Shown here: in pieces, positions 49,869 through 57,217 of the stretch
How the letters are laid out: each line of letters begins with the position of its first letter
How positions within the stretch are numbered: the stretch's first letter is position 1
NCBI GenBank assembly: GCA_964502175.1
Contig: CAZCVE010000028.1
Location: 52,200-116,199 of the forward strand
Direction of reading: 5' to 3'
Source: JAFLCL01 sp964502175
Lineage (GTDB): Bacteria > Myxococcota_A > Polyangia > Polyangiales > Sandaracinaceae
Length of the DNA stretch: 64,000 bases
The notes under the pieces: model-generated
The model's database searches: none
What the model saw: the letters and a program-made list of their open reading frames with translations, nothing else
Told to the model about the DNA's origin: nothing
Translations under genes and position numbers: made by a program

Positions 49869-49971
49869 GACATCCGTGTCAACAAGGCTCTCGCGTCGAA
49901 CCGTGAAGCTTCGTGAAGCCGACCCCTCGCGCGGGTCGACGCGCGGCCCGCGCGTCTGGCATCGTGCGCCC

Positions 49972-50736
49972 GTGCCCAAGAGAGCCACCAGCCTGCGGGC
50001 CGCGAGCGAGCGCGCGCCCAGCAAGCGGCCGTCCAGCAAGCGGCCGCCTGGCAAGGGGCCACCCAGCGTCGCGCCGGAGAAGCGCGTGCGACGCACCGCC
50101 GAGGATGCGCAGACCGCGATCCTCGACGCGGCGAGCAAGCGCATGGCGGCCGTGGGCCCGGGCGGGCTGCGCCTGCAGGACGTGGCGGCCGACGTCGGCG
50201 TCTCGCACCCGACCATCCTGCACCACTTCGGAAGCCGCGAGGGCCTCGTCGCCGCCGTGGTGCATCGCTCGGTCGACGCGCTCCACGCGAGCCTCGTCGA
50301 GGAGATCGGCAAGGGACGTCGCGGCGAGAAGCCCGTGCTCGAGATGCTCGAGGCGGCGGCGCGCGTGCTCGGTCCGATGGGGCACGCGCGCGTCGTCGCG
50401 TGGCTCTCGCTCGCGGGCGAGATCCCGGACACGCGCGGCTCGGACAACATCGAGACGATCGCGCGCGCCGCGCACGAGCTGCGGCGCAGCCACCACGGCG
50501 AGGACACGCCGCCCTACGAAGACATGTACTTCGTGATCATCCTCTCCGCGCTCGCGCTGTTCGGCGACGTCGTGGTCGGGCCGATGCTGCATCCTCCGGA
50601 GGACGAGAAGGCGCGCGAGCGACGGAGCAAGCGCTTTCGGGCCTGGCTCGCCAAGCTCCTGCAGACGCACCTCGAGCGCGGCGAGCAGGAGATTCTGGCG
50701 GCGCGCACGAAGACGAAGAAGGGACGGGCTTCATGA
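49972..50736 (+). CDS. TetR-family transcriptional regulator
   Basis: 254 residues from a GTG at 49972; an in-frame start lies 96 bp earlier. A Lys/Arg/Ser/Pro-rich tail of ~40 residues (repeats like SKRPSSKRPP) precedes the HTH: TAILDAASKRMAAVGPGGLRLQDVAADVGVSHPTILHHFGSREGLVAAVVHRSV. The ligand-binding half is helical with no special motif. Divergent to the coq4-like gene with a palindrome between. It overlaps the next lipoprotein gene by ATGA. Confidence 0.9.
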   Translation: MPKRATSLRAASERAPSKRPSSKRPPGKGPPSVAPEKRVRRTAEDAQTAILDAASKRMAAVGPGGLRLQDVAADVGVSHPTILHHFGSREGLVAAVVHRSVDALHASLVEEIGKGRRGEKPVLEMLEAAARVLGPMGHARVVAWLSLAGEIPDTRGSDNIETIARAAHELRRSHHGEDTPPYEDMYFVIILSALALFGDVVVGPMLHPPEDEKARERRSKRFRAWLAKLLQTHLERGEQEILAARTKTKKGRAS

Positions 50737-51266
50737 CGATTCGGACGTTGAGCGGTGTGGTGTTGATCGTGTCGATCGGCGCAGCGATGGGATGCGGCAG
50801 CCAGCGCGCGGGCACCGCGCCCGCGACGACGGCGACGCCTGGGACGACGACGCCGAGCGAACGCGCGGCCGATCCGAGCGCGACGCCGACGGACATCGGC
50901 CACGCACGCGCGTTGAACGTGGGGCCTGCCATCGAGCTCGAGATCCCATGCGCCGGCGCGATCTTCGTCGGGCCGTTCGCGCCGAGCAGCGAGGGGGAGA
51001 CCGTGCGGCTCGCGTCCGAGTTCACTGCGGCGGCGCAGACGTGCCCGAACGTGACGTGGGTCGACGGCGCGGGCGCCTTTGTCGAGACCAGCGGCATCGG
51101 CTGCAGCGAGTCCGGTCAGCAGACGACCGGCGAGCAGACCTACCGCTACGCGCCGGGAGAAGGCGCGAACGGAGCGACGCCCGTGTACCTACGGCTCACG
51201 CTCGAGGACATCGTCGGCCCCGCGGCGTGTGTGCCCGTGCGACTTCAGCTCTCGCGCGCGACCTGA
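50733..51266 (+). CDS. Small lipoprotein, coupled to TetR gene
   Basis: 177 residues beginning at the ATGA overlap with the TetR stop. The signal peptide ends in a lipobox-like AAMGC (VVLIVSIGAAMGCGS). A Thr/Pro/Ala linker precedes a beta-rich domain with two Cys (IPCAGAIFVGPFAPSSEG; CPNVTWVDGAGAFVETSGIGC). No family is recognised. Because it shares the TetR transcript, the regulator may respond to envelope status; inference only. Confidence 0.7.
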   Translation: MTIRTLSGVVLIVSIGAAMGCGSQRAGTAPATTATPGTTTPSERAADPSATPTDIGHARALNVGPAIELEIPCAGAIFVGPFAPSSEGETVRLASEFTAAAQTCPNVTWVDGAGAFVETSGIGCSESGQQTTGEQTYRYAPGEGANGATPVYLRLTLEDIVGPAACVPVRLQLSRAT

Positions 51267-51268
51267 TC

Positions 51269-52366
51269 GTGTCGAGCCGGCCGCCATACATCGTCCACTG
51301 GAGCGAGATCCAGGACGACGACGACTCGACGTACCCGGGCTCCGAGGAGCGTCTCTCGATCGGGTCACCGATCGGCAAGCACACCGGGCTGACGCAGCTC
51401 GGGTTCCATCACGAGCTGCTCCTGCCGGGACGCCGCACTTCGTGGCCTCACGCCGAGGCCGACGAGGACGAGCTCGTGTACGTGCTCGAAGGCCACCCGC
51501 ACGTGTGGATCGACGGAGTGATGCACGCGCTGCGTCCAGGCGATGCCGTGGGCTTTCCGTGCGGCACCGGGATCGCGCACACGTTCTTGAACGAGACCGA
51601 GCGACCCGTTCGCCTGCTCGCGGCGGGGCTCGCGAGCCAGAAGCAGCACCGCATCCACTATCCGAGGCACGAGGCGCGCAACCACGCGCTCGGCGACCGG
51701 CACTGGGCCGACGTGCCGACGCGCGCGATGGGTCCGCACGACGGAACACCGAGCGGTCTCCCCTCACCGCGGCGCGAGCGGCTGCCGAAGGAGACGCGGC
51801 GCGAGGTGCCCGTGCTCGAGACGGCGTCGCTGCGGCTGCGGCCGTACGAGGCGCGCGACGCGTCGCCCTTGTTCGCGATGCGTCGCAGCGAGGGCGCGCT
51901 CGATCACCTGAGCTTCGCGAGGCCCGAGCGCCTCGAGGAGATCACACCGATCGTGAGCCGCGTGATGGCGGAGAGCGGCTGGAGCGTGTTCGCGTGGGTG
52001 ATCGAGACGCGCGACGACCGCAGGTTCGTGGGCGCGATGGGCGTCCTCCGCATCGACGCGCCCGGCCTCTTGCGCGGGGAGCGTGGGGGCATGGCCGAGG
52101 TGGGCGCGGAGATCGATCGCGCGTTCCGCGCCAAGCACGTGGTGCGCGAGGCCGGTGATGCCGTCGTGCGCTTCGCGTTCGAGACGCTCGGCTTCCATCG
52201 GCTCGAGGTGCGCACGTCGCCCGAGAACGTGGGCGCGATCCGCGCGGCCGAGGCGCTGGGCTTCGAGCGCGAGGGGCGGCTGCGCGCGAACGTGAAGCGA
52301 CGCGACGGCTCGTGGGGAGACACGCTCGTGCTCTCACGGATCTCTCTCCCGAAGGAGAGCGTGTGA
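51269..52366 (+). CDS. Cupin-GNAT fusion protein
   Basis: 365 residues from a GTG at 51269. The N-terminal ~140 residues form a cupin barrel (ELLLPGRRTSWPHAEADEDELVYVLEGHPHVWIDG...GDAVGFPCGTGIAHTFLNE), with His/Glu metal ligands in both motifs. The C-terminal ~180 residues are a RimJ/RimL-type GNAT acetyltransferase (LETASLRLRPYEARDASPLF, FVGAMGVLRI, AEVGAEIDRAFRAKHVVREA, LEVRTSPENVGAIRAAEALGF). The fusion suggests one small metabolite or protein substrate is sensed or modified by both. A TGATG overlap links it to the next, broken gene. Confidence 0.85.
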   Translation: MSSRPPYIVHWSEIQDDDDSTYPGSEERLSIGSPIGKHTGLTQLGFHHELLLPGRRTSWPHAEADEDELVYVLEGHPHVWIDGVMHALRPGDAVGFPCGTGIAHTFLNETERPVRLLAAGLASQKQHRIHYPRHEARNHALGDRHWADVPTRAMGPHDGTPSGLPSPRRERLPKETRREVPVLETASLRLRPYEARDASPLFAMRRSEGALDHLSFARPERLEEITPIVSRVMAESGWSVFAWVIETRDDRRFVGAMGVLRIDAPGLLRGERGGMAEVGAEIDRAFRAKHVVREAGDAVVRFAFETLGFHRLEVRTSPENVGAIRAAEALGFEREGRLRANVKRRDGSWGDTLVLSRISLPKESV

Positions 52367-52700
52367 TGGAGCGATTCGCTCTGGTGGAGCTCCTCGCGTG
52401 GGCGGAGTGCCCGCGGGAGGTGCTCACGTGGGCCCGCGGCGAGGACGCGCTCGCGGAGCCGCTCGACGAGATCGACGACGCGATGGCCATCCTCGAGCGT
52501 GCGCCGACGGTGGAGGCCGCCGTGTGGCTCGCGGCCGTGCCGACGCTCCCGCTCGATCTCGTCGCGAGCGCGGTCATCGTGGTGGCTTCCGATCGCCGAG
52601 GATCGCGTTGGCGCCCGCGCCGAACACGTTGCCGGCGCGGAGGATCGAGACGCGCGTCGCCGCTGCTGCGTCGAGCTCGAACGCGCTCGCAGCCGAGTGA
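52366..52700 (+). pseudogene. Broken gene: frameshifted or truncated ORF
   Basis: A good ribosome site (AAGGAG at 52352-52357) leads to MERFALVELLAWAECPREVL, and strong G/C third-position bias runs for ~75 codons to about 52592. Then the frame turns Arg-rich and would run into the opposite gene. Plus-strand coding bias reappears in another frame (IALAPAPNTLPARRIETR) with a stop at 52700, consistent with a one-base frameshift. Alternatively the minus strand here reads VSILRAGNVFGAGANAILGD, like an epimerase fragment. No family is recognised for the N-terminus. Confidence 0.5.
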
Positions 52701-52714
52701 GCGAGCGGCGAGCG

Positions 52715-53200
52715 TCAGATGCCGTAGCGCGCCTGCACGGGGACCACGGTGCGATCGGTGCCGTGCTCGAACGCCGCGTCGTCGAACGACGGAGGACCGA
52801 AGCCCGGACGCGCACCGCTCGAGAAGCCGTAGCCCTCCTGGGGGATGCCGATGAAGTCGCGGTCCATGTCGCCGTCGCCGTCTTCGTCGTGGAGCACGGC
52901 GATCGCGTACGTGCCTGCGGCCTGATGACCGAGCGAGCAGCGCGCGTCGTCGCCGTGCACGTGCGCGACGCAGCTCGCGACGGTGTCGTGCGACAGCCAC
53001 TCGCCGTCGCGCGCGTAGAGGGCGAAGCGAACGACGCCGTTCGTCGAGCGCAGGCTCGAGGCGCTCGCGATGATCTCGCCGTCGACGTCGTCTGCGCGCG
53101 CCGGATCCGACGCGCCGGCGAGCGAGAGCGTCAGCCCGAGGCCGAGCATCGCGAGGGGAGCGAGGCGCGAGGACGAGAAGCGAATGGCGTTGCGGGACAT
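52715..53200 (-). CDS. DUF2141-domain secreted protein
   Basis: 161 residues; GGAGGAA stands seven bases before the ATG at 53200. The signal peptide is LAPLAMLGLGLTLSLAGASDPARA. The mature part matches DUF2141: GVVRFALYARDGEWLSHD, CSLGHQAAGTYAIAVLHDEDGDGDMDRDFIGIPQEGYGFS. This exported beta-sandwich is widespread in Gram-negative bacteria with unknown role. The DxDGDMDRDF segment may bind Ca. Confidence 0.88.
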   Translation of the reverse strand: MSRNAIRFSSSRLAPLAMLGLGLTLSLAGASDPARADDVDGEIIASASSLRSTNGVVRFALYARDGEWLSHDTVASCVAHVHGDDARCSLGHQAAGTYAIAVLHDEDGDGDMDRDFIGIPQEGYGFSSGARPGFGPPSFDDAAFEHGTDRTVVPVQARYGI

Positions 53201-53310
53201 GGTCGATTCCTCCGGTTCGCCCGCGTGCTGCGGGCCTTCGAGGAGTCGTGTCCGTTGGCGAGAGAGTCGTTCAATCGAGCTCGCGTGTTTCGTCTCGATC
53301 GATCTCGCGC

Positions 53311-54513
53311 TCAGAGATGCGCGCAGACCGACATGCCGACGCTCGGGAGGAACGTGCCGAAGGGCAGGATCGGAACGCCCGCGTGAAACGTGTTCGTGGC
53401 CGTCCAGCGCAGCTCGCCATCGAGCGCGAGCGAGACGTTGGGATGGAGCCACACACGCGCGCCCACGCCCGCGAGCGGCGCGAACCCGAACACGACCTGG
53501 CCCATCTCGGGGATGATCGCTTGCAGGTGTCCGCCGACCGACCCGTGCAGATCGACGTTCGTGTCGAGGCGCCACGCGAGCTCGATGAACAGCACGCCGC
53601 CGGGTCCCAGATCGTTGGTGGACGCGAGCGCAGCGCCGAGCTCGCGGATGCCGACGGCGAACCACTCGGTGATCGTCGCTGCGACGTGGAGGCCCGCCCA
53701 CCACACGAGCTCGGTGTTGGTGGCGGTGCGGTACGCGGAGAGCTGCGCGCCGAGCCCGAAGCGGACCAGCGTCGGCGAGGTCTGGTTCCACGGGCGCTCG
53801 GGGTTGCTCTCTTCGAGCGAGCGCTCGGCCTCGGCTTCGGTCTCGATCGTCGGCTCGCCTTGGACCTCGGGCTCGGGCTCCGGCGTGGGCTCGGGCTCCG
53901 GCGTCGCCTCGGCCTCGGTCTCCGGCGTCGGCTCGGGCTCGGTGGTGGGCGTGGGCTGGGGCTCCGTCGAGGGCGCAGGCTCGGGCTCGATCGACGGCGT
54001 CGTCGGCTCGGGCTCGACCGCAGGCATCATGGTCTCGGAAGTCGTCGGGGTCGCGTCGGTCGGCGTGACGCCGCGAGCTCGCCGTGCCTCTCTCAGCCGC
54101 CGGGCCAGCGCGCGCGCGTCGTCGCGCAAGAGGGACTCGAGGTGGAGGACGAGCGACGCGACGCGCTCGTCTTCTCGGCGCGGGAGTGAGACGAAGCGTC
54201 GCGTGAGCGAGCCGCTCGGGCCGCGGGCGACGATGCGCACGCCGCGTCCGCGCGTGCCGACGAGGCGCACGGTCGCGAGGTCGTCGCTCACCTCCACGAG
54301 CCTCACCTCGCGCCCGAGCGACTCGCCGAGGCGCGCGCGCACCGCGTCGCGATCGAGCGCGATCGACGGATCGATCGCGAGGCTCACAGGCTCGCTGACG
54401 GGTTCATCCTGAGCGTGCGTGCGGCTGGTCGCGAGCGGAGTCAGCAGAGCGATCCACAGGGCGAGCGGCAGGAGACACACGCGCGCGACAGCGCGCACCG
54501 ACGTGACGTTCAC
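53311..54513 (-). CDS. Outer-membrane-type protein with Pro-Glu linker, last gene of sigma operon
   Basis: 400 residues from the GTG at 54513, which overlaps the stop of the upstream gene (GTGA). After a signal peptide (VCLLPLALWIALLTPLATS) comes a ~130-residue N-terminal domain (VSLAIDPSIALDRDAVRARLGES) that may bind peptidoglycan or protein. A 90-residue Glu/Pro/Thr repeat linker (EPEPTPEPEP-type) follows, then a beta-strand-rich C-terminal domain (FGLGAQLSAYRTATNTELVWW, VFGFAPLAGVGARVWLHPNVSLAL), which looks like an eight-stranded outer-membrane barrel. Likely the envelope output of the sigma operon. Confidence 0.72.
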   Translation of the reverse strand: MNVTSVRAVARVCLLPLALWIALLTPLATSRTHAQDEPVSEPVSLAIDPSIALDRDAVRARLGESLGREVRLVEVSDDLATVRLVGTRGRGVRIVARGPSGSLTRRFVSLPRREDERVASLVLHLESLLRDDARALARRLREARRARGVTPTDATPTTSETMMPAVEPEPTTPSIEPEPAPSTEPQPTPTTEPEPTPETEAEATPEPEPTPEPEPEVQGEPTIETEAEAERSLEESNPERPWNQTSPTLVRFGLGAQLSAYRTATNTELVWWAGLHVAATITEWFAVGIRELGAALASTNDLGPGGVLFIELAWRLDTNVDLHGSVGGHLQAIIPEMGQVVFGFAPLAGVGARVWLHPNVSLALDGELRWTATNTFHAGVPILPFGTFLPSVGMSVCAHL

Positions 54514-55310
54514 GGCTGCTCGCTCGCCTGGAGCGCTTCGATCAGCTCGCGCGCCTCGGCCTCGCGGTAGCCGCCGTTCGTGAACGGCGTGAGCGCGCGG
54601 ATCGCCTCTTCGTCGCGGCCAGCGTTCGCGAGCGACACGGCGCGGTGGTAGCGCGCCTCCGTCGCGAAGCGCCCGCTCGGATGGCTGGCGAGGTAGGCGT
54701 CGTACGCCGCGATCGCGACCGCGGGATCGTGAGCGCCGAGCTCGATCTCTCGCGCGCTCTGGTACGCGAGGCGCTCGTCGCGCTCGCTCGTGTCCTCGTG
54801 GAGAGGCGCGTGCTCGATCGCGCGCGCCTGGCTCGGGAGCGTCTCGGCGCGATCGTGATCGATCGGGAGCGGCTCGATCGGCGTGGGGTCGATCGACGGC
54901 TCGATCGGCGAGGGCTCGATCGGCGTCGGCTCGAGCGTCGGCTCGGGAGCCGTCGGTGTGCTCGGGCCATGCGTCCGCGGATGACCCGAGCGACGCGGCG
55001 GCGTGATGGGCGCCTCGTCCGGCGTGGGCGCGTCGACCTCGGCGGGACCCACGATCGCCTCGATCCATCGCGAGACGCGACCGGTGGTGAGGGCCCATGC
55101 GCTCGGCACGCCGAGGAAGATCACGAGCACGGCGGCCGCAGCGAGCCACTGCACGGGGAGGCGTGTGCGCGCCGGTGCTGCCCGTGCGGCGGGCGCAGCG
55201 TGCGCAGCGAGGATGCGCGCGCGCGTCGCCGCGGCCTCGGGCGAAGGCGCGTCGGTCGCCTCGCGCAGCGTGCGCGCGGCCGTCTCGAGGCTGTCGTCGT
55301 GATCGGTCAT
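54510..55310 (-). CDS. Putative anti-sigma factor with periplasmic TPR domain
   Basis: 266 residues. The cytoplasmic N-terminus (~50 residues, DSLETAARTLREATDAPSPEAAATRARI) resembles a short anti-sigma region. A membrane helix (WLAAAAVLVIFLGVPSAWAL) follows at 55-74. The outer part has a Pro/Thr/Glu linker (PTPIEPSPIEPS) and a TPR-like C-terminus (AIAAYDAYLASHPSGRFATEARYHRAV). No zinc-binding HxxxCxxC motif is seen. It overlaps the ECF sigma gene upstream by ATGA, so regulation of that sigma factor is inferred from position. Confidence 0.7.
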   Translation of the reverse strand: MTDHDDSLETAARTLREATDAPSPEAAATRARILAAHAAPAARAAPARTRLPVQWLAAAAVLVIFLGVPSAWALTTGRVSRWIEAIVGPAEVDAPTPDEAPITPPRRSGHPRTHGPSTPTAPEPTLEPTPIEPSPIEPSIDPTPIEPLPIDHDRAETLPSQARAIEHAPLHEDTSERDERLAYQSAREIELGAHDPAVAIAAYDAYLASHPSGRFATEARYHRAVSLANAGRDEEAIRALTPFTNGGYREAEARELIEALQASEQP

Positions 55311-55939
55311 CGACCGAGCTCCTTCTCGAGACGCTCGCGCAGCTTGCGCCGTGCATGGAAGAGCCTCGTGCGAACGGTGGCCTCGGGCACGCCCTCGATC
55401 TCCGCGGCCTCGCCCGAGGTCCGCTCCTCGATCACGCAGAGCACCACGGTCACGCGCTGCTCGATCGGCAGCTCGTCGAGGAGGCGCGCGAGCAGGATCG
55501 CCATGCGGCGACGCTCCTCGAGCTCCTGGGGCGTCTCGCCTTCGGTGCGTGGCTCGAGGTGCATCCGCTCGAGCGCGTCCGAGCGACGCGAGCCCGCGCG
55601 GCGCGCGTTGCGCGAGAGGTTCACGGCGATCGACATGAGGAAGGTGCGCAGGCTCGATCGACCCTCGAAGCGGCCGATCACCTTGGGGAGCTGGAGGAAG
55701 ACGTCGTGCACGAGGTCCTCCGCGGCCGCGTCGCTGCCGAGGAGACGACGGCCGAAGCCGCGCACCGCGCCGTGGTGGAGGTCGTAGGCCTCACCGAGCG
55801 CAGCGGTCTCGTTCTTCGCGAGCCGCGCGATGAGACGTCTCTCTTCGAACGTGGTGTCCAGCACGCGCGCCTGCGGAGCGGCCTCGGCATGAGGCCAGCT
55901 TCCGCGCGGGAGCATGAGGAGGGTGGCAGAGGACTGCAA
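55307..55939 (-). CDS. ECF-type RNA polymerase sigma factor
   Basis: 210 residues (the ATG at 55915 is an alternative). Region 2 is AYDLHHGAVRGFGRRLLGSDAAAEDLVHDVFLQLPK...LRTFLMSIAVNLSRNARR. Region 4 is RLLDELPIEQRVTVVLCVIEERTSGEAAEIEGVPEATVRTRLFHARRKLRERL. It directs transcription of an envelope-response set. It is the first of three overlapping genes and probably controls its own operon. The 108-bp gap to the acyltransferase holds GC-rich hairpins but no clear promoter. Confidence 0.93.
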   Translation of the reverse strand: MQSSATLLMLPRGSWPHAEAAPQARVLDTTFEERRLIARLAKNETAALGEAYDLHHGAVRGFGRRLLGSDAAAEDLVHDVFLQLPKVIGRFEGRSSLRTFLMSIAVNLSRNARRAGSRRSDALERMHLEPRTEGETPQELEERRRMAILLARLLDELPIEQRVTVVLCVIEERTSGEAAEIEGVPEATVRTRLFHARRKLRERLEKELGR

Positions 55940-56047
55940 AATCGCGCCTTTTGTGGGCCTTTTCGGGCCTGTTTCTCGGCTTGCCCTGCTCCGTGTCCGC
56001 TCCCGCGCGGTCTGTTCAATGGACCCGTGATCTTTTTTCGGACGCGC

Positions 56048-57037
56048 TCAGGCGGCCATCCGCGGCGGCAGCGAGGGGCGCGACGCCCGGATCGGGAGCG
56101 CGACGACGTTCGAGGGGACCGGTGCAGCGACCGGAGCCGCGGGTGCCACCACACCGGTCCAGCGCTCGAAGCGATCGACGAGCGCGTCGATCTTCGCGTG
56201 CAGGCCGAGGCGTCGCTCCGCGCGGCGGGCGTGCGCGAGCTCGTCGAGCGCGGTCTGCATCGCGTGGAGGACGATGCGATGGCACGCCTCGACGTAGGCC
56301 TCGTCCTTCGCGGCCCGCTCGCCGGCGCGCGTGAAGTGGATCGGCGGCAGGGCGCGCACGCGGACCTGCGTGAACAAGGGGATGTAGGGCGGCGGCAGGC
56401 CGAGCCACAGGCCGAAGGGGAAGCTCAGGGTGATGGGCAGCACGCCGACGCGGAAGAAGCGCGCGAGCGGAAAGCGCGCGGCGAACGCGTGGCCGTCGCT
56501 CAAGCACACGAAGCCCGACTGCATGCCCGTCGTCACGACCGGGATGAGCGGCACGCCGTGCCGGATCGCGAGCTTCACGTAGCCGCGCCGATCTCCGAGC
56601 GCGATGCGATCACGATCGGCGAACGTGCGGAACGGCTCGCGGTCGCCGCCGGGGTACACGAGCACGCGACCGCCGCTCGCGAGGATCGCGTTCGCGTTGT
56701 CCGGGCTCGCGCGCACGGCGCCGAGACGCGCGAGCATCGGCGCGAGCGGGGTGCGCCACATGATCTCGTGCAGGAGGAGGTACGGCAGCTTCGCCAGCGG
56801 CACCTGCTTGCTCGCGATCGTGGCCAAGAGGAGCGGCTCGAACAGCGCGAGCGGCCCGCCGGAGTGGTTGCCCACCACGAGCGCGGGGCCGTCCTGATCG
56901 AGGTGGTGGAGATCGATGCCGCGCGGCCGCCACATCCACGAGAGGAGCGCACCGAGCCGCGCGATCGCGCGCGCCAACACATCGAGACGACGGACGGACG
57001 GGTCATCACCGACCCGCTTCGTGGATGAAGCAGACAT
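56048..57037 (-). CDS. PlsC-like glycerophospholipid acyltransferase
   Basis: 329 residues from the ATG at 57037, with AGGAGG upstream. The acyltransferase motif I NHSGGPLALFEPLLL (NHxxxxD-like, with Glu for Asp), motif II near LGAVRASPDNANAIL, motif III VLVYPGGDREPFR and motif IV GVPLIPVVTTG are in the usual order. It resembles the hemolysin/diacylglycerol-acyltransferase-like group (LPLAT, DUF374 neighbours) found in lipid-body-forming bacteria. A hydrophobic N-terminus suggests membrane association. It is divergent from the SAM-kinase gene. Confidence 0.85.
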   Translation of the reverse strand: MSASSTKRVGDDPSVRRLDVLARAIARLGALLSWMWRPRGIDLHHLDQDGPALVVGNHSGGPLALFEPLLLATIASKQVPLAKLPYLLLHEIMWRTPLAPMLARLGAVRASPDNANAILASGGRVLVYPGGDREPFRTFADRDRIALGDRRGYVKLAIRHGVPLIPVVTTGMQSGFVCLSDGHAFAARFPLARFFRVGVLPITLSFPFGLWLGLPPPYIPLFTQVRVRALPPIHFTRAGERAAKDEAYVEACHRIVLHAMQTALDELAHARRAERRLGLHAKIDALVDRFERWTGVVAPAAPVAAPVPSNVVALPIRASRPSLPPRMAA

Positions 57038-57217
57038 GTTCGCCTCCTGGCGCAGCCGGCGGGGTGCATCTCTCTGCACCGCGGCGCGCTCTCGGGACGT
57101 CGTGTTCGGTCGCCGACGTTCCGTTCAACCGATTCGATCGGCGGAGCTCTTTTTCTCCCGAGCGATCTTCCGTGACCGTCCGCAGACGGCGAGGGCGGCT
57201 CACGGTACATTCGGTCC

